This document shows positions 14,953-23,461 of a stretch of DNA of 44,209 bases, in pieces. Under the pieces are notes generated by a model. It was not told where the DNA came from. It did no database searches and saw nothing but the letters and a program-made list of their open reading frames with translations. Each line of letters starts with the position of its first letter. The first letter of the stretch is position 1. The stretch spans positions 1 to 44,209 of the forward strand of contig JAVBNT010000052.1 in NCBI GenBank assembly GCA_031551355.1, read 5' to 3'. Made by a program: the position numbers and the translations under genes. Source of the stretch: JAVBNT01 sp031551355 (GTDB taxonomy: Bacteria > Vulcanimicrobiota > CADAWZ01).

Positions 14953-16839
14953 TTATGGGGCAGTCGTTACCGGAATATCCCAGTTGCCCTTGATGGGCAG
15001 ATCGCCGAGCTCATAGTTTACATAAACTTGCGGGTGTTGGTTTCGTTTTTTAGATGTATTTTCATAATAAGATCTTTCCCAGTAGTCCCATGTTTTATAT
15101 TGAGCATACCATAGAAGTTTCTCTATATTTATATTATTGTTTGATGGAGCTAAATTTTGTGCGGTGCCTAGACTGTCTTTATTGTTTCCTAACCCCTCAA
15201 GAATAAAATAGGTAAAGGCGCTGGCTTTTAGATTTGGACTCTCATATGAAAGTTTATCGCTTGTAGAACTGGCGCCGACAATTAAGTTGTCTATCTGCTT
15301 TAAGTTGTCAATTAGTGGAAGTGCTTTGGTTATTTTATCACTTTCCGATAATGCTGATTTTCCAATAAACCCCCCGCTGTTGCACGCATCAATTATCAGA
15401 ACTTTTCTTATTTCTTTTTTTAGCGGACTTAACATTAATGAAAGCTCTGTTCCGGTTATTCCTGAGTTTATTTTATTTTGAGTGGTTGTATTGTCATAAT
15501 CGGATGGGCAAATTAAAGATTCTCCAGCAGACCCACCGTGTCCTGAAAAATAGATTAAAACAATAGAATTTGTATTATCTGTAGCTTCATTATTTGCCTT
15601 GGCTACCATCTCATTAATTTTTGTAACAATATTCGATTTTGTAGCATCATAGTCTGTTAGTGTAGCCGTGGAGTTGTTTGTTAAATTTTTACTCCAAATA
15701 GGGTATTCACTGGATTCCACAAGAGATGCATGCATTTTTTTTGCATCATCACTAGCATATATTAAACTGCTTGACTGCACAAGGTTTGAATTGATATGCA
15801 TATATTTTGAGATTCCAATAAATAATGCATACATATGCGTATAGATTTCTGCGGCGTATAAATTTACTTTGTTTATAAGTTGATTCGAAGAAATGGTTAC
15901 ATACCCTGGTTTTTTAATATCAATAAATACTTTAATTTTTCTGGGGCAAACGCCATCAGTTTTATACATCTTTTTTTCCGCAACAGTATTATCAATGAGC
16001 AAATCATTGTAAAAAAGCTCAGGGTCGGCAATGGCCGTTTGACATTCAAGAGTTATTGCGTAATTGCCGATGTAATTATTTATAGTATTTTCTGTGTAAT
16101 CTACATATTCTATGCAAGCACTTAAAATTGCCTGATCGTTGTTAGAGGAAAGGTGAGTATAAATTAGTGGATAATTGTTTTTGCCGGAATCCGTTTCAAT
16201 ATATATTTCATATGGTGTATCTTTGACTAGACTGTCAGGTATTATTGCTGTGACCTTGCTGTCCAACCATGTTTGTCCTGCAGTGACTGGAATTTCACTT
16301 CCATCGGGAGCTTTGAATATAATTTTACCTTTGCCTCTGAAACCTTTTCCAATAATATCTATTTCTTCATTAGAATTCGATGCAACTTTGTTGATTGTTA
16401 GAAGTTGCGGTTTTTGAGGCGAAATTATGGTTACAATGTGGGATTCATTTTTTTTGCTTTTGTCTCCCCAGGAGTTTACTACTATATAATATTGGTTATT
16501 AACAGCTATATAATCCGGGATTTTTATCGTGATATTTTTATCGCTCCATGAGACGATATTATTATCCTGTACGTAAAACTCGTAGGAACCGTATTTTTTA
16601 TCAAGTAGCTCGATTCTGTTTTTTATATGTTTTTCTCCAAAATTTTTGCCGGTTATTTTAAATTCGGTACCTGATATTCCAACCTGCGTACCTTTATCAT
16701 TTAAAACAGAGTCTATTATGGGCTTAGTCTCTACATTGTATTTGGAATACTCTGGAGGCGGATTGTTGTCGCAGCCGGTAAAAAAGAAAATAGCGATGAG
16801 AAAAGAGCATAATACCGTAATTTTGTTTATATTTGTCAA
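14953..16839 (-). CDS. lipoprotein caspase-like (C14) protease with two IPT/TIG domains
   Basis: Protein of 628 residues. The signal peptide ends in FTGC (C23), a probable lipobox. Two IPT/TIG immunoglobulin-like domains follow (about 38-140 and 142-230), then a connecting beta region (235-330) and a caspase/metacaspase-like domain (about 336-610). The catalytic dyad is clear: H434 in LIYFSGHGG and C486 in VLIIDACNSGGF. The caspase strand-1 motif YALFIGISKY is at 337-346. The start is TTG 16839, 9 nt after GAGG; no ATG fits near the signal peptide. Substrates are unknown. Membrane anchoring on the far side of the inner membrane separates it from cytosolic metacaspases. It is the first gene of a two-gene operon. 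Confidence 0.85.
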   Translation of the reverse strand: MTNINKITVLCSFLIAIFFFTGCDNNPPPEYSKYNVETKPIIDSVLNDKGTQVGISGTEFKITGKNFGEKHIKNRIELLDKKYGSYEFYVQDNNIVSWSDKNITIKIPDYIAVNNQYYIVVNSWGDKSKKNESHIVTIISPQKPQLLTINKVASNSNEEIDIIGKGFRGKGKIIFKAPDGSEIPVTAGQTWLDSKVTAIIPDSLVKDTPYEIYIETDSGKNNYPLIYTHLSSNNDQAILSACIEYVDYTENTINNYIGNYAITLECQTAIADPELFYNDLLIDNTVAEKKMYKTDGVCPRKIKVFIDIKKPGYVTISSNQLINKVNLYAAEIYTHMYALFIGISKYMHINSNLVQSSSLIYASDDAKKMHASLVESSEYPIWSKNLTNNSTATLTDYDATKSNIVTKINEMVAKANNEATDNTNSIVLIYFSGHGGSAGESLICPSDYDNTTTQNKINSGITGTELSLMLSPLKKEIRKVLIIDACNSGGFIGKSALSESDKITKALPLIDNLKQIDNLIVGASSTSDKLSYESPNLKASAFTYFILEGLGNNKDSLGTAQNLAPSNNNINIEKLLWYAQYKTWDYWERSYYENTSKKRNQHPQVYVNYELGDLPIKGNWDIPVTTAP

Positions 16840-17164
16840 AATATATAACCTCTATAAATAGTTTCTATAGTTTAATTGTTTATTGTGTTTATTCTTGATT
16901 TTCTCCTTTTTAATTTTTGTATTATTTATAAAAGTTTTTGTCGCAATATTATTGTGTTTATTTCATTCTAATTTTTGAAATATTTTTTGCAAAAAAATCA
17001 ATTGACTGTTGACTCTGTTTAATCAGCTGTTCTTTTTTATTTTTTAAGCAATACCGCAATAGTTTTTATAATTTTATGACAACTTTACCCGTGTTGTTTT
17101 ACTATGAATCCGGAGGAGGGTATTGTTTGATTTTGTGTAAAAATCATAAAATTGTGATTATTGC
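16840..17164. other. AT-rich divergent promoter region
   Basis: About 340 bp between the divergent caspase-like operon and the two-repeat exported protein, with long T-runs. A weak plus-strand promoter candidate is ATGACA (17076-17081), an 18-bp spacer and TACTAT (17100-17105). I see no open frame and no strong repeat. Confidence 0.4.
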
Positions 17165-17179
17165 TTGAGGAGAAATAAA

Positions 17180-18316
17180 ATGCTTAAAAATGTTTTTATG
17201 GCTATTGTATTGGTGATAATGTTTTCCGCATGTGCCTTTGCCCAGGCAAAACCGTTGGTCCAGACAAAAGATTATGTCATTGGACCGTTCAAGCCGGGTG
17301 ACCATTGGAACCGTCAGCTTGCGGAGAAATATTTCGGCGAACCGGTTGAAGTTTCCAAGTTAAGCCTATCTTCACCGGACTGGCTTGATGTGGCAAAAGA
17401 CCGGGTTTTTCCTGCGCCGGATGAAAAAGGAGAATTTCGTTTGTCTGCTGATTCTATAAAGTTTAAAGGTGCTTTGTTTGTCGTGTTTGATGGTAAGATT
17501 CTTGTCTTGACGGTAACAGGAAGTAATATTGAGACTTCGAGAGGGCTTCGCGTGGGTGATTCTTTGGAAAAATTAAAAAAGCTGTATCCTGTCGATAAGA
17601 ATATAGATAAAGATGTTTCTAATTATATAACTTATGAAGAGCGTTATAGCAGTAAATTTCCCGGGAGGAGTGACAGATTTTTTATATTTGTTGACGGTAA
17701 AACTAAAGAAGTGTCGGGACTTGCCTTTCACTCTGTTGGCTTGCCGGAAACTGTCATCCATTCCACCGGAACGAAACCTGTAACCACTGAAGATGCCGTC
17801 CGACCTGCTTCCGTTACTTTGACGGCAGAGGATTTTAGAATCGGCCCTTTCAAGGTAGGGGAGAAGTATGATAACTCTGTGTTCAATAAAGCGGAAAATC
17901 TTTTCGGACAAGCATCGTCGCATATTTATAGTGATGAAATTGTCGGCAAGACTGCAAAAGGCTTAAATGTCTATACTGTTGACTTTGATGGTAAGTATAG
18001 TGGCTCTATTTATTATACGGACGCAGAAAAGATCATTGTGGAAATCTCAACATCTTATGCGATGCTTACGGGGAGAGGCTTGAAAGTGGGTGATTCAATT
18101 GATAAGGCTTTGAGCTTATATGGGCACCCTTATTCCAGAAAAGTCGTGAAGCTGGAAGCTGAAACAGCTGAGACTCTTTTTGCAGATATTGATATTCCCG
18201 CCCGAACTGTGGTGCACTATCGGTATGGTAATGATAAAAAAGGAATTTGGCTGAGTGTGAATGAAAAATCAGGCATTATAGAGAGAATTAGTGTTTATAA
18301 TTACCTTGATTATTAG
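17180..18316 (+). CDS. exported protein with two copies of a ~155-residue repeat
   Basis: Exported protein of 378 residues from ATG 17180, behind GAGGAG at 17167-17172. The signal peptide reaches AFA/Q (cleavage after about residue 21); FSAC inside it is a weak lipobox alternative. The rest is two copies of one module, 31-186 and 216-375. Each opens with IGPFK-G, carries a YFG or LFG motif and a FDGK strand, then SRGLRVGDSLEKLKKLYP or TGRGLKVGDSIDKALSLYG, and ends in a strand with internal glycine. A single copy occurs in the minus-strand gene at 19665-20420. I do not know a name for the module. It looks like a small alpha-beta periplasmic domain. Confidence 0.75.
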   Translation: MLKNVFMAIVLVIMFSACAFAQAKPLVQTKDYVIGPFKPGDHWNRQLAEKYFGEPVEVSKLSLSSPDWLDVAKDRVFPAPDEKGEFRLSADSIKFKGALFVVFDGKILVLTVTGSNIETSRGLRVGDSLEKLKKLYPVDKNIDKDVSNYITYEERYSSKFPGRSDRFFIFVDGKTKEVSGLAFHSVGLPETVIHSTGTKPVTTEDAVRPASVTLTAEDFRIGPFKVGEKYDNSVFNKAENLFGQASSHIYSDEIVGKTAKGLNVYTVDFDGKYSGSIYYTDAEKIIVEISTSYAMLTGRGLKVGDSIDKALSLYGHPYSRKVVKLEAETAETLFADIDIPARTVVHYRYGNDKKGIWLSVNEKSGIIERISVYNYLDY

Positions 18317-18382
18317 GATAAATAAGCCGGGATAATTGTTTGTTTCAGTTATGTGGATTATTATTTTTGTCGGAGTTTTTTT

Positions 18383-18904
18383 ATGAAAATAGAAGTTGCG
18401 GACTATAATCCTGACTGGCCGGAATTGTTCGAGCAGGAGTCGGTTAAAATCAAGAACATGCTTAAGGATGAACTCGTGAACATATTCCATATCGGCAGCA
18501 CGGCTGTGCCCGGCCTGGCAGCCAAGCCGATTCTGGATATTATGCCTGTTGTAAAAGACATTAAAGCTGTTGATTTATATAATTCTGTTTTTGAGTCTCT
18601 CGGTTATGAGGCGATGGGGGAGCTTGATATTCCCGGAAGGAGATATTTCCGTAAGGGAGGCGATAACAGGACCCATCAACTGCATGCCTTTCAGTATAAC
18701 GATACCCATAACATTTTAAGGCATCTTGTTTTTCGAGATTATTTGCGGGAGCACCCGGCTGTAAGGGATGAATATGCGGCGCTGAAGTTTTCGCTTGCCG
18801 GGAAATATCCTGACGATATTGACGGATATTGTGCCGAAAAGGATAACTTTGTCAAAGCAACGGAGCAAAAAGCGCTGACCTGGTTTTGGGAAAATTTTTT
18901 GTAA
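18383..18904 (+). CDS. GrpB family protein
   Basis: Protein of 173 residues from ATG 18383, with CGGAG 8 nt upstream. It carries the GrpB/UPF0157 signature: HIGSTAVPGLAAKPILDIM (36-54), RRYFRKGG, and the histidine-rich middle (HQLHAF, HNILRHLVFRDYLREHP). GrpB proteins belong to the nucleotidyltransferase superfamily and are often standalone or fused to CoaE. Their physiological role is poorly defined. The gene is alone between the repeat protein and the flavodoxin, and the MerR-type promoter starts 36 nt after its stop. Confidence 0.85.
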   Translation: MKIEVADYNPDWPELFEQESVKIKNMLKDELVNIFHIGSTAVPGLAAKPILDIMPVVKDIKAVDLYNSVFESLGYEAMGELDIPGRRYFRKGGDNRTHQLHAFQYNDTHNILRHLVFRDYLREHPAVRDEYAALKFSLAGKYPDDIDGYCAEKDNFVKATEQKALTWFWENFL

Positions 18905-18939
18905 TTTCCGGTAATTTATAAAAGAAAACTTAAAAAGAC

Positions 18940-18970
18940 TTGACTTGGAGTTGACTCCAGAGGTTATGAT
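18940..18970 (+). promoter_or_regulatory. MerR-type promoter/operator of the flavodoxin gene
   Basis: TTGACT (18940-18945) and TATGAT (18965-18970) lie 19 bp apart. The spacer carries the dyad TGGAGT-TG-ACTCCA at 18946-18959. An over-long 19-bp spacer filled by such a dyad is the hallmark of MerR-family activators, which untwist the DNA. The regulator is not in this window. The dyad resembles sites of the aldehyde/electrophile-responsive AdhR/NmlR branch. Confidence 0.75.
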
Positions 18971-19003
18971 TGAGTGGCTGATAAAAGTCAAGGAGGAAGA
19001 GTA

Positions 19004-19582
19004 ATGAAAAAAAATCCCATGATAATGTTTCTGTTTATGCTGTTTTTAGCTTTTGTTGGCGGCGGATATGCGCAGGCACAACAAAAAACACCCGCCAATC
19101 ATAAAAAAGTTCTTGTGGTGTATTATTCCTATAGCGGCAATACGCGTGAAATAGCCACTCAGATACATCAGAAAATTGGCGGAGATATTGTGGAAATAAA
19201 AACGGTAAAGCCGTATCCCAAAGTCTATAATGAGTTGACTGCTCAGGCTAAAAAAGAGCTGGAATCCGGTTTTAAACCGGATATTCAGCCAATCAGCGTT
19301 AATGTTAAGGATTATGATACCGTTTTTGTCGGTTCGCCGAACTGGTGGGTGACGATTGCCCCGCCGGTTATTACTTTTTTATCTAAAAATGATCTGTCCG
19401 GCAAAACAGTCATACCTTTCATCACCCATGAGGGCAGCGGACTTGGCCGCAGTGTTTCACATATAAAAGAAATCTGTCCGAAAGCAACCGTTAAGGACGG
19501 CCTTGCCGTCAGGGGAAGCAGTGTTAAAAGTGCGCAAAAAGACGTCGAACAGTGGCTGAAAAAGCTTGGTATAATAAAATAG
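19004..19582 (+). CDS. exported flavodoxin
   Basis: Protein of 192 residues from ATG 19004, behind the strong AAGGAGGAAGAG at 18990-19001. The signal peptide is about 1-26 (LFLAFVGGGYAQAQ). The flavodoxin fold begins at 33 (VLVVYYSYSGNTREIA, phosphate loop for FMN), with SPNWWVTIAPP and THEGSGLGRS as the isoalloxazine loops. It resembles the flavodoxin_4/YSYSGNTR group, which includes predicted NAD(P)H-linked reductases. Export of a flavodoxin is unusual, because FMN loading normally occurs in the cytosol. Control by a MerR-type promoter suggests induction by electrophile or redox stress. Confidence 0.85.
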   Translation: MKKNPMIMFLFMLFLAFVGGGYAQAQQKTPANHKKVLVVYYSYSGNTREIATQIHQKIGGDIVEIKTVKPYPKVYNELTAQAKKELESGFKPDIQPISVNVKDYDTVFVGSPNWWVTIAPPVITFLSKNDLSGKTVIPFITHEGSGLGRSVSHIKEICPKATVKDGLAVRGSSVKSAQKDVEQWLKKLGIIK

Positions 19583-19612
19583 CAAAATTATTTTTTCAAT
19601 AAATTGCACATG

Positions 19613-19661
19613 CCCGGACTCTGGATTTCAATTTTAAAAGCCAAGGTCTCCGGGTATTTTT
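19613..19661 (+). terminator. probable terminator after the flavodoxin gene
   Basis: CCCGGA (19613-19618) pairs with TCCGGG (19649-19654) and a weaker inner stem; TATTTTT follows. It lies in the narrow gap between convergent genes. Confidence 0.5.
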
Positions 19662-19664
19662 GCG

Positions 19665-20420
19665 TTAAGCAAGCATTAATATGTCAGAAAAAAGCGGTCC
19701 AAAAATCATAAAGAACGCCCTATCTAAAATGAATACAAACGGGTGCCGGTAGAAAACTACCCTTTCCTTTGCACATTCAGGGCTTTCGTAGCGGTCATCT
19801 TTTTGATATTTAAATGAAACTCCTGTAAGCTTTTTGTCGTTGTCAAAAATGAATCTGTATTCGGAATATTTTTCGACTTCAGAGCCTGATGTCCCATGGG
19901 TGTTTGTATTTACCTTGTATACGTATTCATACCCGTAAGGCAAACTATTATAGCAGCGGCATCCTCTTTCTTTGTATACGGCATACGGATCACCGTACCG
20001 CTCTACAAGTAATCTCTCATGGTCTCCTATTTTTAATCCAAAATTAGATTCTATATTTGGGGGAGAAAATATGATTATCATAGGTTTGTTTTTTGCTGTG
20101 AAAATAACCGTACCGTCTTTAAAACAAATCTCCTCACCTTCTTTTCCATAAATCCCTTTCCCTTTTTCCGGTTTGCCGTATAGATAGTTCCAACGCCCGA
20201 GATGCCCGTCTGTTGTTTCCCGCGGGTTTCTTTTAGTTATTTTTCCAAAGCAGTTTTCCGCTTTTTGCAAATCTATCTCTTTGCCGAATTTAAATGGAAC
20301 CGATTCCGTTTCCGCCGGTAATGGAGTAATTTGTGCCGGTAAAAAAAGATAATAGCATTTTAATGCTACCAAAAAGAGCAGAACCGATATCGGAATTAAA
20401 TAATTTTTTTTAAATTTCAT
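19665..20420 (-). CDS. membrane-tethered protein with one copy of the GL-GD repeat module
   Basis: Protein of 251 residues. An N-terminal membrane segment (about 7-28) acts as an uncleaved anchor or signal. One copy of the module found twice in the gene at 17180-18316 follows, with ENCFG, a strand before IESNFGLKIGDHERLLVERYGDP, and YRFIFDNDKKLTGVSFKYQ. A C-terminal hydrophobic segment closes it (about 228-250). GGAG lies before the ATG at 20420. Two anchors with the module between them suggest a periplasmic loop. Function unknown. Confidence 0.65.
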   Translation of the reverse strand: MKFKKNYLIPISVLLFLVALKCYYLFLPAQITPLPAETESVPFKFGKEIDLQKAENCFGKITKRNPRETTDGHLGRWNYLYGKPEKGKGIYGKEGEEICFKDGTVIFTAKNKPMIIIFSPPNIESNFGLKIGDHERLLVERYGDPYAVYKERGCRCYNSLPYGYEYVYKVNTNTHGTSGSEVEKYSEYRFIFDNDKKLTGVSFKYQKDDRYESPECAKERVVFYRHPFVFILDRAFFMIFGPLFSDILMLA

Positions 20421-20510
20421 TGAGTAACTCCACTTGGGTGGCTTTAAAAATAACTGTCGCAGGATTTACGGATTTATTGCAGTTTTTATAATATTGTTAA
20501 AACTAACTTG

Positions 20511-20541
20511 AAAATAAAAAGGCCATCTCAGAGAGACAGCC
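20511..20541 (-). terminator. intrinsic terminator of the NCS2 permease gene
   Basis: A 9-bp stem with two G-U pairs (20521-20529 with 20533-20541) and a 3-nt loop is followed on the minus strand by TTTTTATTTT. Confidence 0.75.
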
Positions 20542-20571
20542 CCGTAAAATCCGCTTTAAGATTTATATACG

Positions 20572-22179
20572 CTATTCTTCTTCCACAAAAGGCTCTTTCG
20601 ATTCTCTGGTAAACGACAGGAAGAATACCATCGCCGCCATAATGACGTAGCCGATGCCAAACTGCAGCGGGACCTGTATGGCAATGCCCGTCAGGTTCAT
20701 CGGGTTATACATGCTTCCGTCGGGCATCGCCGAATGGACAATGCCAAAAACCGTCAGCAGTGCCAGAATGATCAGATACAGAGAACATTTTTTCAGGTTA
20801 CGGTCAATCATCTCCGCCAGGAATCCTCCCCATAACATAGCCGTCAGAATAAATCCGTTCCCGAGTGCCACGGTAACAAGTGTTTGCGGAAGTTCTACTC
20901 CCGGTTTATTTAACAGCTCCTGAAAACGGTCGGCCGGGACGATGTCGGGTGTGCCGTATTTGATTGCCAGCAATCTGGCGACGGTGGGGAAGAACGCGAA
21001 AGCGACGGCCGGAGCGTGGCGTTTGGGGCAGGCAATAAACGCCTGGGCAATAATGTCAAGAGCCACGAAAAGAAGAATTGGAGCCAGAACCGCTTTCGGT
21101 ATCAGCTCTATGAAAAATGATACGTATCCCAGGACTCCGCCAAGACCGACGAACAGCCCGGTGATAATGGTGTAACCGACTCTGGCCCCCATTTTTTTGT
21201 AAGCCGGCTGGCCGATGTAAGGCGTTGACTGCGCTACTCCGCCGCATACTCCGGCAACGAGTGTGGCAATGGCTTCCGTGAGAAGTATCTGCTGGGTATC
21301 GTAATCGTCGCCGTCTACTTTGGCACTTTCGGTTACGTTGATGCCGCCGATCACGGTAAGGATTGCAAACGGGAGTGAAATTGGTATAAACTGCAGCGCT
21401 TCTTTAAATCCTTTTACAAAATCAAGTGTCGGAATGGGCAGTGTTCCCATGGTCATTGTCGTATTTATTCCATGGTATTCAAGTCCCTTTATGATCCCGG
21501 TATGTCCCAGAAAGTGATACAGTATTGTTCCTCCGATAATTGCCAGCAGCAAGCCCGGCATTTTCCATGGCAGGTTTATTCTGGCAACCAGGTTGTAAAG
21601 AACAAGTCCGAGGGCGATCATTCCTACGATCGGCAGGCCAAAGACTTCAAGCAGGGGAGCGAAGCCTATCAGTGCCAAACCGATTCCCGCCAGTGAGCCA
21701 AGTAAGCCGGCCTGAGGAACCATTTTTTGTACCCAGGCGCCGCAAAAAGACATGATTACTTTAAAAATACCGGTAAGAACCATCGTGGCCATACCGACAT
21801 ACCAGGTCATATGCGCCGCTTCATCAATGCTCATTCCTTTTTGTTTGAAACCGATGAACGCCGGGCCGAGTACAACAAGTGCGATTCCTATTGTCGAGGG
21901 AGTATCAAGTCCCAGGGGCATAGCCGTTACTTTTGCATTCCCTGTTTTTTTGTATAGCTGATATGCCATATAACTGTAAATGAGATCACCGACAAGAACT
22001 CCGAATGCTGTTCCGGGAAGCATTTTTTTATAAATGATATCGGCAGGAAAGCCAAATGCAAAAATTAGTATGCCTGACAGGAACGCCATTACTGCCAGGT
22101 TATCAAACATCAGTCCGAAAAAGCCGTTTAAGTCTCCCTGACAAAACCATTTGAATTGCTCTGCTTTTTGTTTGCTCAT
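20572..22179 (-). CDS. NCS2 family nucleobase permease (AzgA-like)
   Basis: Inner-membrane permease of 535 residues with about 12-14 hydrophobic segments, matching the nucleobase-cation symporter 2 family. Family motifs include the N-terminal FFGLMFDNLAVMAF, TAMPLGLDTPST (strand before helix 3) and GGINVTESAKVDGDDYDTQQ. CGGVAQSTPYIGQPAYKKMGAR follows in the core. This layout fits the AzgA branch (adenine, guanine or hypoxanthine) better than the UraA/UapA branch, but the substrate is not proven. No purine riboswitch consensus is visible in the leader. It stands alone with its own terminator. Confidence 0.85.
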   Translation of the reverse strand: MSKQKAEQFKWFCQGDLNGFFGLMFDNLAVMAFLSGILIFAFGFPADIIYKKMLPGTAFGVLVGDLIYSYMAYQLYKKTGNAKVTAMPLGLDTPSTIGIALVVLGPAFIGFKQKGMSIDEAAHMTWYVGMATMVLTGIFKVIMSFCGAWVQKMVPQAGLLGSLAGIGLALIGFAPLLEVFGLPIVGMIALGLVLYNLVARINLPWKMPGLLLAIIGGTILYHFLGHTGIIKGLEYHGINTTMTMGTLPIPTLDFVKGFKEALQFIPISLPFAILTVIGGINVTESAKVDGDDYDTQQILLTEAIATLVAGVCGGVAQSTPYIGQPAYKKMGARVGYTIITGLFVGLGGVLGYVSFFIELIPKAVLAPILLFVALDIIAQAFIACPKRHAPAVAFAFFPTVARLLAIKYGTPDIVPADRFQELLNKPGVELPQTLVTVALGNGFILTAMLWGGFLAEMIDRNLKKCSLYLIILALLTVFGIVHSAMPDGSMYNPMNLTGIAIQVPLQFGIGYVIMAAMVFFLSFTRESKEPFVEEE

Positions 22180-22339
22180 TTAGTTTACCACTCCAAATTT
22201 ATATTTTTACAGAATTTCGACGATTTTCCTTTTTCTCCCTTTTGCAGGATTGTCGGCATGTTGGTATGAACTAATGCTTATAGTTGTTTTTCTGCTTGTT
22301 CCGTATAGAAAATCTATTATCTGAGAGGATATTATTGCG

Positions 22340-23461
22340 GTGCGTATTCTTATAATAAATAACGATGCCCCGCCTCTTGGCGGCGCTGAATATCATGTTA
22401 AGCTTTTATCGTCTCTTTTGCAGTCTAAGGGGCATACTGTGGACTGTTTTTATCCTTATGAGCATTATATTTCGCTTTCCAAGCGCAATGTCAGAAAAGC
22501 TTTTAACAGTTTAATAAAGGACAATGTTTTTGACGTTGTCCATGTGCACAATCTTGAGTATAAATTTTCTTTTTTGCTTGATATTTTGCACAATATGAAC
22601 ATTAGAATCGTGCAGACTTTGCATGATTTCAGATATATTTGTGCAAGCGGTTCATTTTTCAGAAAAGGAAAGATTTGTACTGCCTGTATGGGCGGTAAAT
22701 ATTATGAGGCAGCCTTGAAGGGATGTTTCAGCTTTCTTTCGGCATCAAACAGGTTTGTGAAGGAGACCCTTTTTAGAATGGATCCGATACGCATAAATAA
22801 AATCGCCTGCTATATCTCTCCAAGCAAAAATCTTATGAATGTTTTCCGGGAAGGCGGCTTCACCGGGAAAATGGTAAATCTGTATAATTTTCTTGATTTA
22901 CCGCAGTACAATGTCCCGACATCGGCAACAGAACCCTATCTTTTGTATTTTGGGCGTTTAGCTGAAGACAAGGGACTTATGACTTTGCTTGATGCTGTAA
23001 AAGGAACCGGTCTCAAGTTGAAGATTGCCGGTAAGGGGTTTATGGAAAAAGCCATTACAGAGCGCATATCCAATGAGCAGGGTCTTGAAAATATTGAAAT
23101 GCTTGGCTTCCTTCAGGGAAGGGAACTGTTTGAACAGGTTGGTAAAAGCAAGCTTGTTATTATTCCATCGGAATGGTGGGAAAATCTTCCTTTTACCGTC
23201 CTTGAAAGCTTTGCGCTGAGAAAGCCTGTGGTTGCTTCCAATCTTGGGGGAATACCTGAACTTGTTACACCTGAGCGCGGACTTTTGTTTAAAGCCGGTG
23301 ACCCTCTTGATCTGCGGGAGAAGATCCTCAGTCTTTTTTACGATGACAAAAAGCTTGAGGATATGGGCAGAAACGGTTTTGCTTTTGTAAACGAAACGAT
23401 GTCTCCCAATACTTATTACGAAAAGATTCTTGATATTTATGCTGCCGATTCCGGACAGTGA
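22340..23461 (+). CDS. GT4 family glycosyltransferase
   Basis: GT-B fold glycosyltransferase of 373 residues. The start is GTG 22340, about 11 nt after GAGAGGA. The N-terminal acceptor domain opens MRILIINNDAPPLGGAEYHV. The donor domain has GRLAEDKG (205-212, K211) and the EX7E motif E281-E289 (ENLPFTVLE), typical of retaining family-4 enzymes using nucleotide sugars. A cysteine cluster (C101, C113, C116, C129) in the N-terminal domain may bind a metal. The downstream ATP-grasp gene overlaps it by 4 bp (GTGA), so the two are translationally coupled and probably act on one glycan or peptide product. Confidence 0.9.
   Translation: MRILIINNDAPPLGGAEYHVKLLSSLLQSKGHTVDCFYPYEHYISLSKRNVRKAFNSLIKDNVFDVVHVHNLEYKFSFLLDILHNMNIRIVQTLHDFRYICASGSFFRKGKICTACMGGKYYEAALKGCFSFLSASNRFVKETLFRMDPIRINKIACYISPSKNLMNVFREGGFTGKMVNLYNFLDLPQYNVPTSATEPYLLYFGRLAEDKGLMTLLDAVKGTGLKLKIAGKGFMEKAITERISNEQGLENIEMLGFLQGRELFEQVGKSKLVIIPSEWWENLPFTVLESFALRKPVVASNLGGIPELVTPERGLLFKAGDPLDLREKILSLFYDDKKLEDMGRNGFAFVNETMSPNTYYEKILDIYAADSGQ

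Noticed and set aside
22180..22339. Purine riboswitch in front of the NCS2 permease
   Set aside because: The conserved purine-aptamer loops are not visible in the minus-strand leader.
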